NCBI GenBank assembly: GCA_021847015.1
Contig: JAJZVW010000017.1
Coordinates: 1 to 64,000, forward strand
Reading direction: 5' to 3'
Source: Pseudomonadota bacterium
GTDB lineage: Bacteria > Pseudomonadota > Alphaproteobacteria > Rhodospirillales > Magnetospirillaceae
Length of the DNA stretch: 64,000 nucleotides
The notes beneath the pieces were generated by a model. It was not told the origin of the DNA and did not search any database. It saw only the letters and a list, made by a program, of their open reading frames with translations. Each line of letters begins with the position of its first letter. Position 1 is the first letter of the stretch. The position numbers were made by a program, and so were the translations under genes. Of this stretch, positions 28,651 through 37,336 are shown piece after piece.

Positions 28651-29457
28651 ATGCGTCCTATCGACCGGCTGCTCGGCGTCATGGCGGCCCTGCGCGATCC
28701 CGAGCGCGGCTGCCCATGGGACCGCGAGCAGACGTTCGCCACCATCGTCCCCTACACCATCGAGGAGGCATACGAGGTGGCCGACGCCATCGAGCACGGC
28801 GACAAGGCCGTCCTGCTCGACGAACTGGGGGATCTGCTGTTCCAGGTGGTCTTCTACGCCCAGATGGGGCGCGAGAACGGGGACTTCGATTTCGACGCCA
28901 TCGCCGAGGCGGCGGCGACCAAGATGGTGAGCCGCCATCCCCATGTGTTCGGCGGCGCCCAGGTGGCCGATACCCACGCCCAACTGAAGGCATGGGAGGC
29001 CACCAAGGCGACCGAGCGGGACGCCAAGGCCGACGGCCGGCGGGCCAGCGTCCTCGACGGCGTCGCCCGCACGCTGCCGCCCATGACCCGGGCGGTGAAG
29101 TTGCAGAAACGCGCCGCCCGCGTCGGCTTCGATTGGGACGACCTTGCCGATGTCCTCGCCAAGATCGACGAGGAGATCGGCGAAATCCGCCACGAGATCG
29201 ACACCGGGGCGGAGGTGGACCGGCTGGAGGACGAAATGGGCGACGTTCTGTTCGCTTGCGTCAACCTCGCCCGGAAGCTCAATATCGACCCCGAGGCGGC
29301 GCTCCGGCGGTCCAACGGCAAGTTCGACCGGCGCTTCCGCCACATCGAAACCGCGCTGGCCAAAGACGGCCGCACGCCGGACCAGGCCACGCTGGCCGAG
29401 ATGGAAGAACTGTGGTCCGCGGCCAAGGCGGGCGAGCGTGCGAACAAGGGGGGCTGA
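28651..29457 (+). CDS. mazG: Nucleoside triphosphate pyrophosphohydrolase MazG
   Basis: 268 aa. Two MazG repeats are visible: GCPWDREQTFATIVPYTIEEA with EEAYE..LDELGDLLFQVVFYA, and a second with KIDEEIGEIRHEI..EDEMGDVLFACVNLARKL. The EExxE and ExxD metal motifs are intact. It hydrolyses NTPs, including damaged nucleotides, to NMP and PPi. A lipoprotein gene starts one nt after its stop. Confidence 0.95.
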   Translation: MRPIDRLLGVMAALRDPERGCPWDREQTFATIVPYTIEEAYEVADAIEHGDKAVLLDELGDLLFQVVFYAQMGRENGDFDFDAIAEAAATKMVSRHPHVFGGAQVADTHAQLKAWEATKATERDAKADGRRASVLDGVARTLPPMTRAVKLQKRAARVGFDWDDLADVLAKIDEEIGEIRHEIDTGAEVDRLEDEMGDVLFACVNLARKLNIDPEAALRRSNGKFDRRFRHIETALAKDGRTPDQATLAEMEELWSAAKAGERANKGG

Positions 29458-29458
29458 C

Positions 29459-30112
29459 ATGGCACGCGGGACGACGACGCGGGGGACGACGGCACGGGCC
29501 TTGCGCATCCTGGTGCTTCTTCCCCTCCTGTTCGTTATGTCGTCCTGTTACGTCCCGGACAAGTTCCGGGCGGAATTGCGCCTGTCGAAATACGGCGACT
29601 ACCTGCTCACCTATGAAGGCGATCTGGTTTACCTGCCCATCCTGCACGATTACGCCGAGAACAAGGTGAAGCCCGAGGACGACGCCCGCCGCCAGGAGGA
29701 GATCCGCCAGGACCTGATCCGCGACCGGGCCTTCTCCCAGGTGACCACCCTCGGCCACGGCCGCTTCCATGTGTCCTATGCCCGCGGCGCCCGCCTGGGG
29801 CGCGACCAGTTGGTCGCCATCATCCGCCGCGACGCCCGCATGCTGGCTCTGAAATCCAAGCCGGACAACCGGATCATCATTGCGGCCAACGAGGTGAAGC
29901 CGTCGGACGCCGACGCCCTGCTCCAGTCGGGAATCGGCATGAAGGGCGAATTCCGCATCACCACCGACGCCAACGTGATCGAGAACAACGCGACCGAGGT
30001 GCGGCCGTTCGGTACCGCCAACGTCTATATCTGGAAGATCGACGGTCCGTTGTCGCCGATGCCGCGTATGGTGATCGTCCGCGACATCGACCCCCAGCGG
30101 CCCCTGCCCTGA
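29459..30112 (+). CDS. Putative lipoprotein of unknown function
   Basis: 217 aa. An N-terminal basic region and hydrophobic stretch end in FVMSSCYV, a lipobox with Cys near residue 30. The mature part is a mixed, charged domain (YGDYLLTYEGDLVYLPIL; RFHVSYARGARLGRDQLVAI) ending in VIVRDIDPQRPLP. I do not recognise the family. It sits between mazG and an SDR gene with short gaps, so all three are probably cotranscribed. Confidence 0.75.
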   Translation: MARGTTTRGTTARALRILVLLPLLFVMSSCYVPDKFRAELRLSKYGDYLLTYEGDLVYLPILHDYAENKVKPEDDARRQEEIRQDLIRDRAFSQVTTLGHGRFHVSYARGARLGRDQLVAIIRRDARMLALKSKPDNRIIIAANEVKPSDADALLQSGIGMKGEFRITTDANVIENNATEVRPFGTANVYIWKIDGPLSPMPRMVIVRDIDPQRPLP

Positions 30113-30123
30113 GGAGACCGCTT

Positions 30124-30891
30124 ATGATGGACTGGACCGGCCGCACCGTGTTCATCACCGGCGCCACCGCCGGTTTCGGCGCCGCCATGGCCCGGCGCTA
30201 CGCCGCCGCCGGCGCGCGGCTGATCCTGTGCGGGCGGCGGGCCGAACGGCTCGACGCCCTAGCGCGGGACCTTTCCGTCCCCGTCCACGCCGTCACCCTC
30301 GACGTGCGCGACCGCGGCGCGGTCCAGGCCGCCGCGAATTCCCTGCCGGCGGAGTTCGCCGCCATCGACGTGCTCGTCAACAACGCCGGCCTCGCCCTGG
30401 GGCTTGAACCGGCGCATCGGGCCGACCTCGACGAGTGGGAACGGATGGTGGACACCAACGTCAAGGGCCTGATGTACGTGACCCGCGCCGTCCTGCCGGG
30501 CATGGTGGCGCGCGACCGCGGCCACGTCGTCAACATAGGCTCCGTCGCCGGCGCCTATCCCTATCCCGGCGGCAACGCCTATGGCGCCACCAAGGCCGCC
30601 GTGGCGCAATTCTCGCTCAACCTGATCGCCGATCTGGTGACGACGCGCGTGCGCGTCACCAATATCGAGCCCGGCCTGTGCGGCGGGTCGGAGTTTTCGC
30701 TGGTGCGCTTCCGCGGCGACGCCGAACGGGCGGCCAAGGTTTACCAAAACACCACGCCGCTCACCTCCGAGGACGTCGCCGAGGCGGTGTTCTGGGCGAC
30801 ATCCCTGCCCGCCCACATCAACATCAACCGCATCGAGATGATGCCCGTCAGCCAGGGACCGGCGGGGCTGGCGGTGCACAGGGGCGGGTGA
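30124..30891 (+). CDS. SDR-family NADP-dependent dehydrogenase (YdfG-like)
   Basis: 255 aa. Rossmann motif TGATAGFG, NNAG (VLVNNAGLAL), and catalytic YxxxK (NAYGATKAAVAQ) with Ser upstream in NIGSVAG. The C-terminal HININRIEMMPVSQ is typical of the YdfG/3-hydroxy acid dehydrogenase group. AGGAGACCGCTT precedes the ATG. It probably oxidises hydroxy acids such as L-allo-threonine or 3-hydroxypropionate; the substrate is inferred from family only. Confidence 0.88.
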   Translation: MMDWTGRTVFITGATAGFGAAMARRYAAAGARLILCGRRAERLDALARDLSVPVHAVTLDVRDRGAVQAAANSLPAEFAAIDVLVNNAGLALGLEPAHRADLDEWERMVDTNVKGLMYVTRAVLPGMVARDRGHVVNIGSVAGAYPYPGGNAYGATKAAVAQFSLNLIADLVTTRVRVTNIEPGLCGGSEFSLVRFRGDAERAAKVYQNTTPLTSEDVAEAVFWATSLPAHININRIEMMPVSQGPAGLAVHRGG

Positions 30892-30930
30892 GGCCGGCGG
30901 CTCCGGTTCCTGTCAACCGCAGGTGACTGA

Positions 30931-31045
30931 GCTTTCATGCGCCAGTGCCTGAAAGGCCCCTCGGCTTCGCTCGGGGCGACACCATCTCTTGTCGTTCCGA
31001 ACGAGCGCCAGCGAGGAGGAACCTTTCACGCGGAACTGCATGGCG
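30931..31045. repeat. Dispersed intergenic repeat of the CTTTCA-hairpin type
   Basis: It holds a CTTTCA..TGAAAG hairpin (30932-30955), the GC block ctcggcttcgctcgggg and, further on, acctttcacgcgg. Parts match the repeat at 37260-37310 (CTTTCACGCG; GAAAG followed by CCCTCG and GCTCGGG). It fills the gap between two convergent genes. Confidence 0.5.
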
Positions 31046-31051
31046 GCTCCC

Positions 31052-31837
31052 TCAATACGTCCACTGATAGCCGACGTAATACGAGAACTCGTTGGTCGCC
31101 GCCACGTTCTGAAGGCCGCGGCCGGCCGAGACCAACAGGTGATAATTCTCGGTGAAATCGTAGACGGCGCCGATGTTGAACCCCGTCGCATCCCGGCTGC
31201 CGAGGGGAAACCCCGGGGTTCCAGGGCCGCCGGTCAGGAACGCCGTCTCATGGAACACCTCGCCGCCGAGCGTCAGGCTGTCGGTGACCTTGCGCTGGAG
31301 CGATCCGCCGACGAACCAGTAGTTCTTGTTGCCTGGCCCCGGATTGATCCAATACCCGCCGCCGGCATCCGTTATCCATCCGCCGAAAGTCTTTTGCAGC
31401 CACACCGGCAGATACTCGTGGGTACGGCCGGTTCCCAGCGCCTTGGCCGCGTCGCCGGTTGGCGCGACCACCGTCGGAAAGATGCCGATTTCCGGCCACC
31501 AATCGCCTTCGCCGGGATTGACGAGGCGGTATTTCACGCCGAATTCGGTGTCGCCGTAGCCGAACTGGTTTCCGGTGACGCTCTGACTGTTGTAGGCGAT
31601 CGGAACCATCACGTGCAGCTGCACGTCCGGCAGCGCGCCGTAATTCACCTCCATGGCCGGCAGAATGCCTGCGGAATCGCCGCGAACCACGCTCCCCGTG
31701 GCGAAGCCGTAGACCTCCCAGTGCCCATAATCGACGGGCTCGGGATCGTCGGTCAGATAAGGCGGCCCCGCAAGTGCCGGCCAGGCCGCCCCCAGCACCG
31801 CGACCGCCGGCAAAAGGGCCAATGCAGACTTGGTCAC
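31052..31837 (-). CDS. Secreted or outer-membrane beta-barrel-like protein (phenol_MetA_deg type)
   Basis: About 261 aa with a signal peptide (TKSALALLPAVAVLGAAWPALAG). The mature part has alternating hydrophobic strands rich in Gly, Trp and Tyr and ends in an aromatic residue (FSYYVGYQWTY), as outer-membrane barrels do. Features such as YLTDDPEPVDYGHWE and GDTEFGVKYRLV fit the MetA-pathway phenol-degradation/transporter-like family. The GTG at 31837 is chosen because AGGGGA lies 6 nt upstream. Its role is unknown. Confidence 0.7.
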   Translation of the reverse strand: MTKSALALLPAVAVLGAAWPALAGPPYLTDDPEPVDYGHWEVYGFATGSVVRGDSAGILPAMEVNYGALPDVQLHVMVPIAYNSQSVTGNQFGYGDTEFGVKYRLVNPGEGDWWPEIGIFPTVVAPTGDAAKALGTGRTHEYLPVWLQKTFGGWITDAGGGYWINPGPGNKNYWFVGGSLQRKVTDSLTLGGEVFHETAFLTGGPGTPGFPLGSRDATGFNIGAVYDFTENYHLLVSAGRGLQNVAATNEFSYYVGYQWTY

Positions 31838-31862
31838 CGCCACTCCCCTGTCCCCTTCGGGG

Positions 31863-32633
31863 TCAGCCGATCAGCGCGTTCAGTTCGTCCCAGCTCCGCC
31901 GCCCCGGCGCCAGCAACAGCGCCGATCCCGGAAGGGCCACGGGCCGGTAGGGCGAGCCATCGGTGAGCGCGCCGTGGCCGCCGGCCTCGGCATGGACCAG
32001 CACGCCGGCGGCATGATCCCACGGCATCAGCCGGCGGAAATGGGCGAAATGCAGCTGTCCCGTCACCAGATCGAGGTAATCGTGGGCGGCGCTTCCCCGG
32101 CGGCCGACCGCGGCGACCCGCGCCGCCAGCGCGGGATGGCGCCGGACGGAACCGGCCATCTCGGCCAGCGGCACCTCGGGAAGGACCGTCAGCCGCTCGC
32201 CGCCCAGCCACGCCCCCTGCCCCTGTTCGGCGATGACGGTGCGGTTGGCGACGGGGTCGTGAAGCCACCCCATCACCGTGGTTCCCGCCACCACCAGCGC
32301 GACGATGACGGCGAAGCGGGGATCGCCCGCGACGAAATTGCCGGTGCCGTCCACCGGATCGACGACCCAGACCGGGCCGTCCGTCTCCAAGGCCGCCAAC
32401 AGGCCGGGATCGGCGGCGACCGCCTCCTCGCCCACCGCCGCTGCCGGAACCAGGCCGGCAAGACGGCGGACCAGCAGGGCTTCCGCCGCCGTGTCGGCAT
32501 CGGTGACGATCTGCCCCGGCGCCTTCTCGCGGATTTGCTCCGGGCGCAAGTGCCGGAAACGCGGCAGGATTTCGGCTTGGGCCACCTCGCGGATCACCTC
32601 CGCCACCGCGAGGGGATCGGGAAACCCGTTCAC
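31863..32633 (-). CDS. Inositol-monophosphatase-family phosphatase
   Basis: 256 aa. Metal-site motifs are VGEEAV (Glu), WVVDPVDGTGNFV (DPxDGT) and MPWDHAAGVLVHAEAGG (WDHAAG). Family members hydrolyse inositol-1-phosphate, histidinol-phosphate or PAP; the specificity is not clear here. The GTG start overlaps the hflX stop, with AGGAGA upstream inside hflX, so it is the last gene of hfq-hflX-IMPase. Confidence 0.87.
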   Translation of the reverse strand: MNGFPDPLAVAEVIREVAQAEILPRFRHLRPEQIREKAPGQIVTDADTAAEALLVRRLAGLVPAAAVGEEAVAADPGLLAALETDGPVWVVDPVDGTGNFVAGDPRFAVIVALVVAGTTVMGWLHDPVANRTVIAEQGQGAWLGGERLTVLPEVPLAEMAGSVRRHPALAARVAAVGRRGSAAHDYLDLVTGQLHFAHFRRLMPWDHAAGVLVHAEAGGHGALTDGSPYRPVALPGSALLLAPGRRSWDELNALIG

Positions 32634-33946
32634 AGCCGTCTCCTGTCGCCCTGACGCTGGTAGTAACGCTGGGCGTCGGCCGGGTCGAGACGCACCCGCA
32701 TGTACGCCGTCGCCTCGTCGTCGCGCCGCGCCACCACCTCGCCGTGACGGTAGAGCCAGGCGATGGACGCCCCGTCGGACAGGGGCAGCGCCACGTCGAG
32801 CGTCTGCCGTCCTTCGGACAGCCGCCGGTCGAGGCAGCGGACCAGATCCTCGACGCCGTCCCCGGTCGCGGCGGAGACCGGGATCGCGCGCGGGCGGCGC
32901 CGCGCCTGATTGACCACCTCCACCCGCCCGGCATCGGGCAGAAGGTCGATCTTGTTGAGCGCCTCCACCAGCCCGCGATCCACCATCTCAGCCAGCCCCA
33001 AATCCTTCAGCACCGTCTCGACGTCGGCGGCCTGGGCCTCGCTATCGGGATGGGAGACGTCGCGCACATGGACGACCACGTCGGCCTCCAGCACCTCTTC
33101 GAGGGTGGCGCGGAAGGCGGCGACCAGTTCGTGCGGGAGATCGGAGACGAAGCCCACGGTGTCCGACAGGATCACGGTGCGCCCCGACGGCAGCCGCACG
33201 GCGCGCATGGTCGGGTCCAGCGTGGCGAACAGCATGTCCTGCGCCAGCACCTCGGCCCGGGTCAGGCGGTTGAACAGGGTGGATTTGCCGGCGTTGGTGT
33301 AGCCCACCAGGGCGACGATGGGATAGGGCACGCGGCGGCGGGCCTTGCGGTGCAGGTCGCGGGTCCGCTTGACCTCGTCGAGCTCGCGCTTGAGCTTGAC
33401 GATCCGTTCGCCGATCATCCGGCGGTCGGCCTCGATCTGGGTTTCGCCGGGGCCACCCAGGAACCCGAAGCCGCCGCGCTGGCGCTCCAGGTGGGTCCAG
33501 GAGCGCACCAGCCGCGAGCGCTGATAGGTGAGCGCGGCCAGTTCCACCTGCAAGGCGCCCTCGCGGGTGCGCGCCCGTTCGCCGAAGATTTCCAGGATCA
33601 GGCCGGTGCGGTCGATGACCTTGCAGCCCCACGCCCTTTCCAGGTTGCGCTGCTGCACCGGCGACAGGTGGCCGTCGACGACCGCCAGACCGATCGCGTT
33701 TTCGCGCACCTCGTCCGCCAGCCGTTCGACCGCTCCCTTGCCCAGCAGCGTCGCCGGCCGCAGCTTGGGCACCGGCACCACCTCGGCCGCCACCACGTCC
33801 AGCGCGATCGCCCGGGCCAGGCCCACCGCCTCGTCAAGCCGCGCCTTCGGCAGCCGGATGCCGCCTTCCCCCGCCTTGAGGGCGGGATGGATCACCGTCG
33901 CGCGCTGGGGCGCGGAAGACTCACCTCCCACCGGGCCGTTCGCCAC
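32630..33946 (-). CDS. hflX: GTPase HflX
   Basis: 438 aa. The N-terminal HflX domain carries the glycine-rich GGFGFLGGPGETQIE; the G domain has GYTNAGKSTLFN (G1), DTVGFV (G3) and NKID (G4). It binds 50S ribosomal subunits and rescues stalled ribosomes. The GTG start directly follows the hfq TAA. The hfq-hflX pair is conserved widely. Confidence 0.95.
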   Translation of the reverse strand: MANGPVGGESSAPQRATVIHPALKAGEGGIRLPKARLDEAVGLARAIALDVVAAEVVPVPKLRPATLLGKGAVERLADEVRENAIGLAVVDGHLSPVQQRNLERAWGCKVIDRTGLILEIFGERARTREGALQVELAALTYQRSRLVRSWTHLERQRGGFGFLGGPGETQIEADRRMIGERIVKLKRELDEVKRTRDLHRKARRRVPYPIVALVGYTNAGKSTLFNRLTRAEVLAQDMLFATLDPTMRAVRLPSGRTVILSDTVGFVSDLPHELVAAFRATLEEVLEADVVVHVRDVSHPDSEAQAADVETVLKDLGLAEMVDRGLVEALNKIDLLPDAGRVEVVNQARRRPRAIPVSAATGDGVEDLVRCLDRRLSEGRQTLDVALPLSDGASIAWLYRHGEVVARRDDEATAYMRVRLDPADAQRYYQRQGDRRRL

Positions 33947-34198
33947 TTATTCTTCACCACCTTCCTTGGCTGGCTCGAACAGTTGGATCGGAGCCGAAGG
34001 CATCACCGTCGAGATGGCGTGCTTGTAGACCAACTGGGTATGCCCATCGCGGCGCAACAGGACCGAGAAATTATCGAACCACGTCACGATCCCCTGGAGC
34101 TTCACCCCATTGACCAGGAAAATCGTCACCGGCGTCTTGTTCTTCCGGATGTGGTTGAGGAAAACATCCTGCACGTTTTGTGATTTTTCTGCGGACAT
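33947..34198 (-). CDS. hfq: RNA chaperone Hfq
   Basis: 83 aa. Sm1 ([20 protein letters not shown], in pieces) and Sm2 ([13 protein letters not shown], with the YKHA motif) are complete. The hexamer pairs small RNAs with mRNAs. AGGGA lies before the ATG. Upstream genes of the ntr block run in the same direction, but 84 nt before hfq allow an own promoter. Confidence 0.97.
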   Translation of the reverse strand: MSAEKSQNVQDVFLNHIRKNKTPVTIFLVNGVKLQGIVTWFDNFSVLLRRDGHTQLVYKHAISTVMPSAPIQLFEPAKEGGEE

Positions 34199-34282
34199 GT
34201 CCCTGGATCCGTTCTTATTTGTCCAGTATTCGTTTGGTTGACCTTTGCAACCGGCCCCCCTTTTGAACCTATCTCGTTATCA

Positions 34283-34966
34283 TCAAATCGGGGATATGGG
34301 AACCGCTAGTTCACGGACAAGGGTGGCCAGCCCGTCGCAACCGCGAAGGTGGTGGACGGGCGGCCAATGGTCGAATTCCCCCGGCCGCGGCGCTTCCGGC
34401 CGCAACAGGATCGGCGTGCAGCCGGAATTGACCGCGCATTGCACGTCGATGGCGCTGTCGCCCACGAACCAGACATCCTCGCCGGGGTCAAGGCCCGCGG
34501 CCTCCAGCGCCAGGCGCACCGGGGCCGGATGGGGCTTGTCGGCCTCGGCGTCGTTGGCCCCCACCAGCCGGCCGAACAGGGGCGTCCACCCCAGGGCGTC
34601 CGCCTCGGTGCGCAGATAGGAGCCGACCTTGTTGCTGACCACCGCCAGGTAAAGTCCCGCTTCGGCCAGCCCGCCGAGCATGCCCGCCGCTCCCGGCAGC
34701 GGGCGCAGGTGGGACAGGTGGATCTCCTCGAAGCTGCGGTAGAAGACCTCCCTCGCCTCCTCCCACCGTTCCCCGAACATCGACGGGAACGAATCGCGCA
34801 GGCTGCGGGCGACGTTGGCGCGGGTCTCGTCCATATCCCACTGGGGCATGCCGAAATGGCGGAAGGTGCGGTTGTAGCTTTCCTGGATGCACAGCCAGGA
34901 ATCCACCAGCGTATTGTCCCAGTCGAACACGACCGCGCGGGGTGGCGGCGGAAGGGATCGACTCAT
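34283..34966 (-). CDS. HAD-superfamily phosphatase (Gph-like)
   Basis: 227 aa. Motif I FDWDNTLVDS (nucleophile Asp), motif II VVSNK, motif III Lys in ADKPHPAP, motif IV FVGDSAIDVQCA. The helical cap after motif I fits subclass IA, phosphoglycolate phosphatase-like. The substrate is not determined. The start overlaps the stop of the aminotransferase gene (ATGA). Confidence 0.85.
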   Translation of the reverse strand: MSRSLPPPPRAVVFDWDNTLVDSWLCIQESYNRTFRHFGMPQWDMDETRANVARSLRDSFPSMFGERWEEAREVFYRSFEEIHLSHLRPLPGAAGMLGGLAEAGLYLAVVSNKVGSYLRTEADALGWTPLFGRLVGANDAEADKPHPAPVRLALEAAGLDPGEDVWFVGDSAIDVQCAVNSGCTPILLRPEAPRPGEFDHWPPVHHLRGCDGLATLVRELAVPISPI

Positions 34967-35811
34967 CGGCGGCGCAGCTCCTCGTAGAATTCGCGCAGGC
35001 GGAGCGTCGCCGCTCCCGGACGCCCGTCCCCGACCGGCTCGCCGTCGATGGACACGACCGGCAGCACCATCACGGTGGTTCCCGACACGAAGGCCTCCCG
35101 CGCCGCCTTGGCCTCGGCGACGGTGAACGGCGTTTCCGCCACCGCCAACCCCATCTCGCGCGCCAAGTCCAGCACGTTGGAACGGGTCACCCCGCCCAGG
35201 ATGGCGCCGTCGGCCGGATGGGTGCGCAAGGTGCCCTCCCGGTCGATGATGTAGGCGTTGGTGGCCGAGCCTTCGGTCACCCGCCCTGCCGCGTCGGTCA
35301 GCCAGGCCTCGTAGGCCCCCTCCTCCTTGGCGGATTGCCGGGCCAGGACATTGGCCAACAGCCCGACGGTCTTAATATCCGGGCGCTTCCAGCGCAGGTC
35401 GGGACGGGTTACCACGGCAATCCCCTGGGCGACGGTCGCGGCCGACGGTCCCGTCTGCCGCCAGGCGCTGACCACCAGGCTGGGGACGGCGTCTGGGGGA
35501 AACAGATGGTTCCTGCGGGCGACGCCGCGAGTAGCCTGAAGGTAAACCACGCCTTCCGTCACCCGGTTGCGGCGCACCACCTCGGCCAGGATCACCGGCA
35601 GCGACCGGCGCGCGACCGGCCAGTCCATGGCGAGCGCGGCCAGCGACCGGCCCAGCCGGTCCAGGTGGCGGTCGAGGTGGCGGACGCGCCCGCCGGCCAC
35701 CGGCAGCACCTCGTAGACGGCGTCGGCGAACTGGTAGCCGCGGTCCTCGACGGAAACCACCGCCTCGTCATGGGGGACGTAACGGCCATTGACGTAGCTG
35801 ACGCGGGGCAT
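34963..35811 (-). CDS. dat: D-amino-acid aminotransferase (class IV)
   Basis: 282 aa PLP enzyme of fold type IV. Typical features: YVNGRYVPHDEAVVSVEDRGYQFADAVYEV at the N-terminus (in pieces), KTVGLLANVLARQ with the PLP Lys, EGSATNAYIID and a threonine loop in GGVTRSNVLDLA. The family makes D-Glu or D-Ala for peptidoglycan from 2-oxo acids; branched-chain or aminodeoxychorismate activity cannot be excluded. It is tightly spaced after trkA (3 nt). Confidence 0.87.
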   Translation of the reverse strand: MPRVSYVNGRYVPHDEAVVSVEDRGYQFADAVYEVLPVAGGRVRHLDRHLDRLGRSLAALAMDWPVARRSLPVILAEVVRRNRVTEGVVYLQATRGVARRNHLFPPDAVPSLVVSAWRQTGPSAATVAQGIAVVTRPDLRWKRPDIKTVGLLANVLARQSAKEEGAYEAWLTDAAGRVTEGSATNAYIIDREGTLRTHPADGAILGGVTRSNVLDLAREMGLAVAETPFTVAEAKAAREAFVSGTTVMVLPVVSIDGEPVGDGRPGAATLRLREFYEELRRR

Positions 35812-35814
35812 GGC

Positions 35815-37191
35815 TCAGAAATACTCCAGCCGGACCGCGAACATCTTCTCGACCTTCTTGACCGCATCGGCGGCCGCGAACAGGACGACCCGGTCGCCGG
35901 CCTGGACCACCGTGCTGCCGCGCGGGCTGATGACCTCGGTGCCGCGCACCACCGCGCCCAGCAGCACCCCACCCGGCAGCTTGACCTCGCGCAGCGGCTT
36001 GCCCACCAGGCTCGAGGTTTCGAGCGCGTCGGCCTCGATCAGTTCGCCGAACCCTTCGTGCAGCGAATGCACGGCATGGATGCGTCCGCGGCGGACGTGC
36101 TGGAGGATGGTGGACACGGTGATGGCGCGGGGGCTGATGACCACGTCGATGCCCAGCGGCGCCATCAGCGCGCTGTAGGTGGTCTTGTTGACCAGCGTCA
36201 TCGCCCGCCGCGCGCCGTAGCGCTTGGCCAGCAGCGAGGACAGGATGTTGGTCTCGTCGTCGTTGGTCACCGAGACCACCGTTTCCGCCGCGCCGACGCT
36301 GGCCTCGTCGAGGATTTCGGGATCGAGCACGTCGCCGTTCAGCACCACGGTGCGCTGCAAGGTCTTGGCCACGAATTCGGCCCGCTCCTTGTTCGCTTCG
36401 ATGATCTTGACCGCCGCGCCCGGATGATCCTTTTCCCATTGCTGGGCCAGGAACAGACCGATATTGCCGCCGCCGAACACGACGATGCGCCGCGCCTCCT
36501 GGTCCTCGCGGCCGAAAGCGGTGAGCGCGCGGGCCACGTGCCTCGTATCGACCACGAAATAGACCTCGTCGCCGTCCACCATCTGGTCGTCGGCGGTGGG
36601 AACCACCGCCTGGCCGTCACGCACGATGCCGATGATGACGATGTTGAGGTCGGGGAACAGCACGGTGAGCTGGCGCAACGGCGTGTTGATGAGCGGGCAC
36701 TGGTCGCCGCAACGGACGCCGATCAGGCGCACCCGGTCGCCCGCCAGCGGGATGACGTCGATGGCGCCGGGGACCTGGAGCCGCCGGGTGATGGCGCGGG
36801 CGACCTCGATCTCGGGCGAGATGATCACGTCGATGGGCATGTGCTCGCGCGAGAACAGCGTCGCCCACATGGGCTGAAGGTAGCTCTGGCTGCGCACGCG
36901 GGCGATCTTGGTGGGCACGTTGAACAGGGAATGCGCCACCTGGCAGGCGACCATGTTGACCTCGTCGGCGGCGGTGACCGCGATGATCATGTCCGCGTCG
37001 CCCGCCCCCGCCTGCTCAAGCACCGGCGGGTGGGAGGCGTAGCCCAGCACCGCCTGCACGTCGAGGGTGTCGGTGATCTTGCGGATCAGCTCGGGACGCT
37101 GGTCGATCACCGTCACGTCGTTGTTCTCGACGGCCAGGTAATGGGCGATGTTGAAGCCCACCTGGCCCGCGCCGCACACGATCACTTTCAT
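35815..37191 (-). CDS. trkA: Trk system potassium uptake protein TrkA
   Basis: 458 aa with two RCK repeats. Each begins with an NAD-binding Rossmann site: VIVCGAGQVGFNIAHYLA and IVVFGGGNIGLFLAQQ. It is the cytoplasmic regulator of TrkH/TrkG K+ channels; the channel gene is not in the window. I trimmed the frame to ATG 37191 because GAGGGGGCGGGG precedes it. It follows ntrX in the usual alphaproteobacterial order. Confidence 0.93.
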   Translation of the reverse strand: MKVIVCGAGQVGFNIAHYLAVENNDVTVIDQRPELIRKITDTLDVQAVLGYASHPPVLEQAGAGDADMIIAVTAADEVNMVACQVAHSLFNVPTKIARVRSQSYLQPMWATLFSREHMPIDVIISPEIEVARAITRRLQVPGAIDVIPLAGDRVRLIGVRCGDQCPLINTPLRQLTVLFPDLNIVIIGIVRDGQAVVPTADDQMVDGDEVYFVVDTRHVARALTAFGREDQEARRIVVFGGGNIGLFLAQQWEKDHPGAAVKIIEANKERAEFVAKTLQRTVVLNGDVLDPEILDEASVGAAETVVSVTNDDETNILSSLLAKRYGARRAMTLVNKTTYSALMAPLGIDVVISPRAITVSTILQHVRRGRIHAVHSLHEGFGELIEADALETSSLVGKPLREVKLPGGVLLGAVVRGTEVISPRGSTVVQAGDRVVLFAAADAVKKVEKMFAVRLEYF

Positions 37192-37259
37192 CCCCGCCCC
37201 CTCGGCCGACAGGCCGCCGGCTCGCATTTTTCGGTGTCGTCCCGAGCCGGCGGCGGGGG

Positions 37260-37310
37260 ATCTTTCACGCGCATTGCCGGAAAGATCCCTCGCTCACGCT
37301 CGGGATGACA
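37260..37310. repeat. Dispersed intergenic repeat, second copy
   Basis: A GATCTTTC..GAAAGATC hairpin (37260-37267 and 37280-37287) with the inner sequence acgcgcattgcc, then ccctcgctcacgctcgggatgaca. It resembles the piece at 30931-31045. It lies between ntrX and trkA and could act as an attenuator or RNA-processing site. Confidence 0.5.
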
Positions 37311-37336
37311 GTGAGACAGCGCACGGCAACCGCCGG

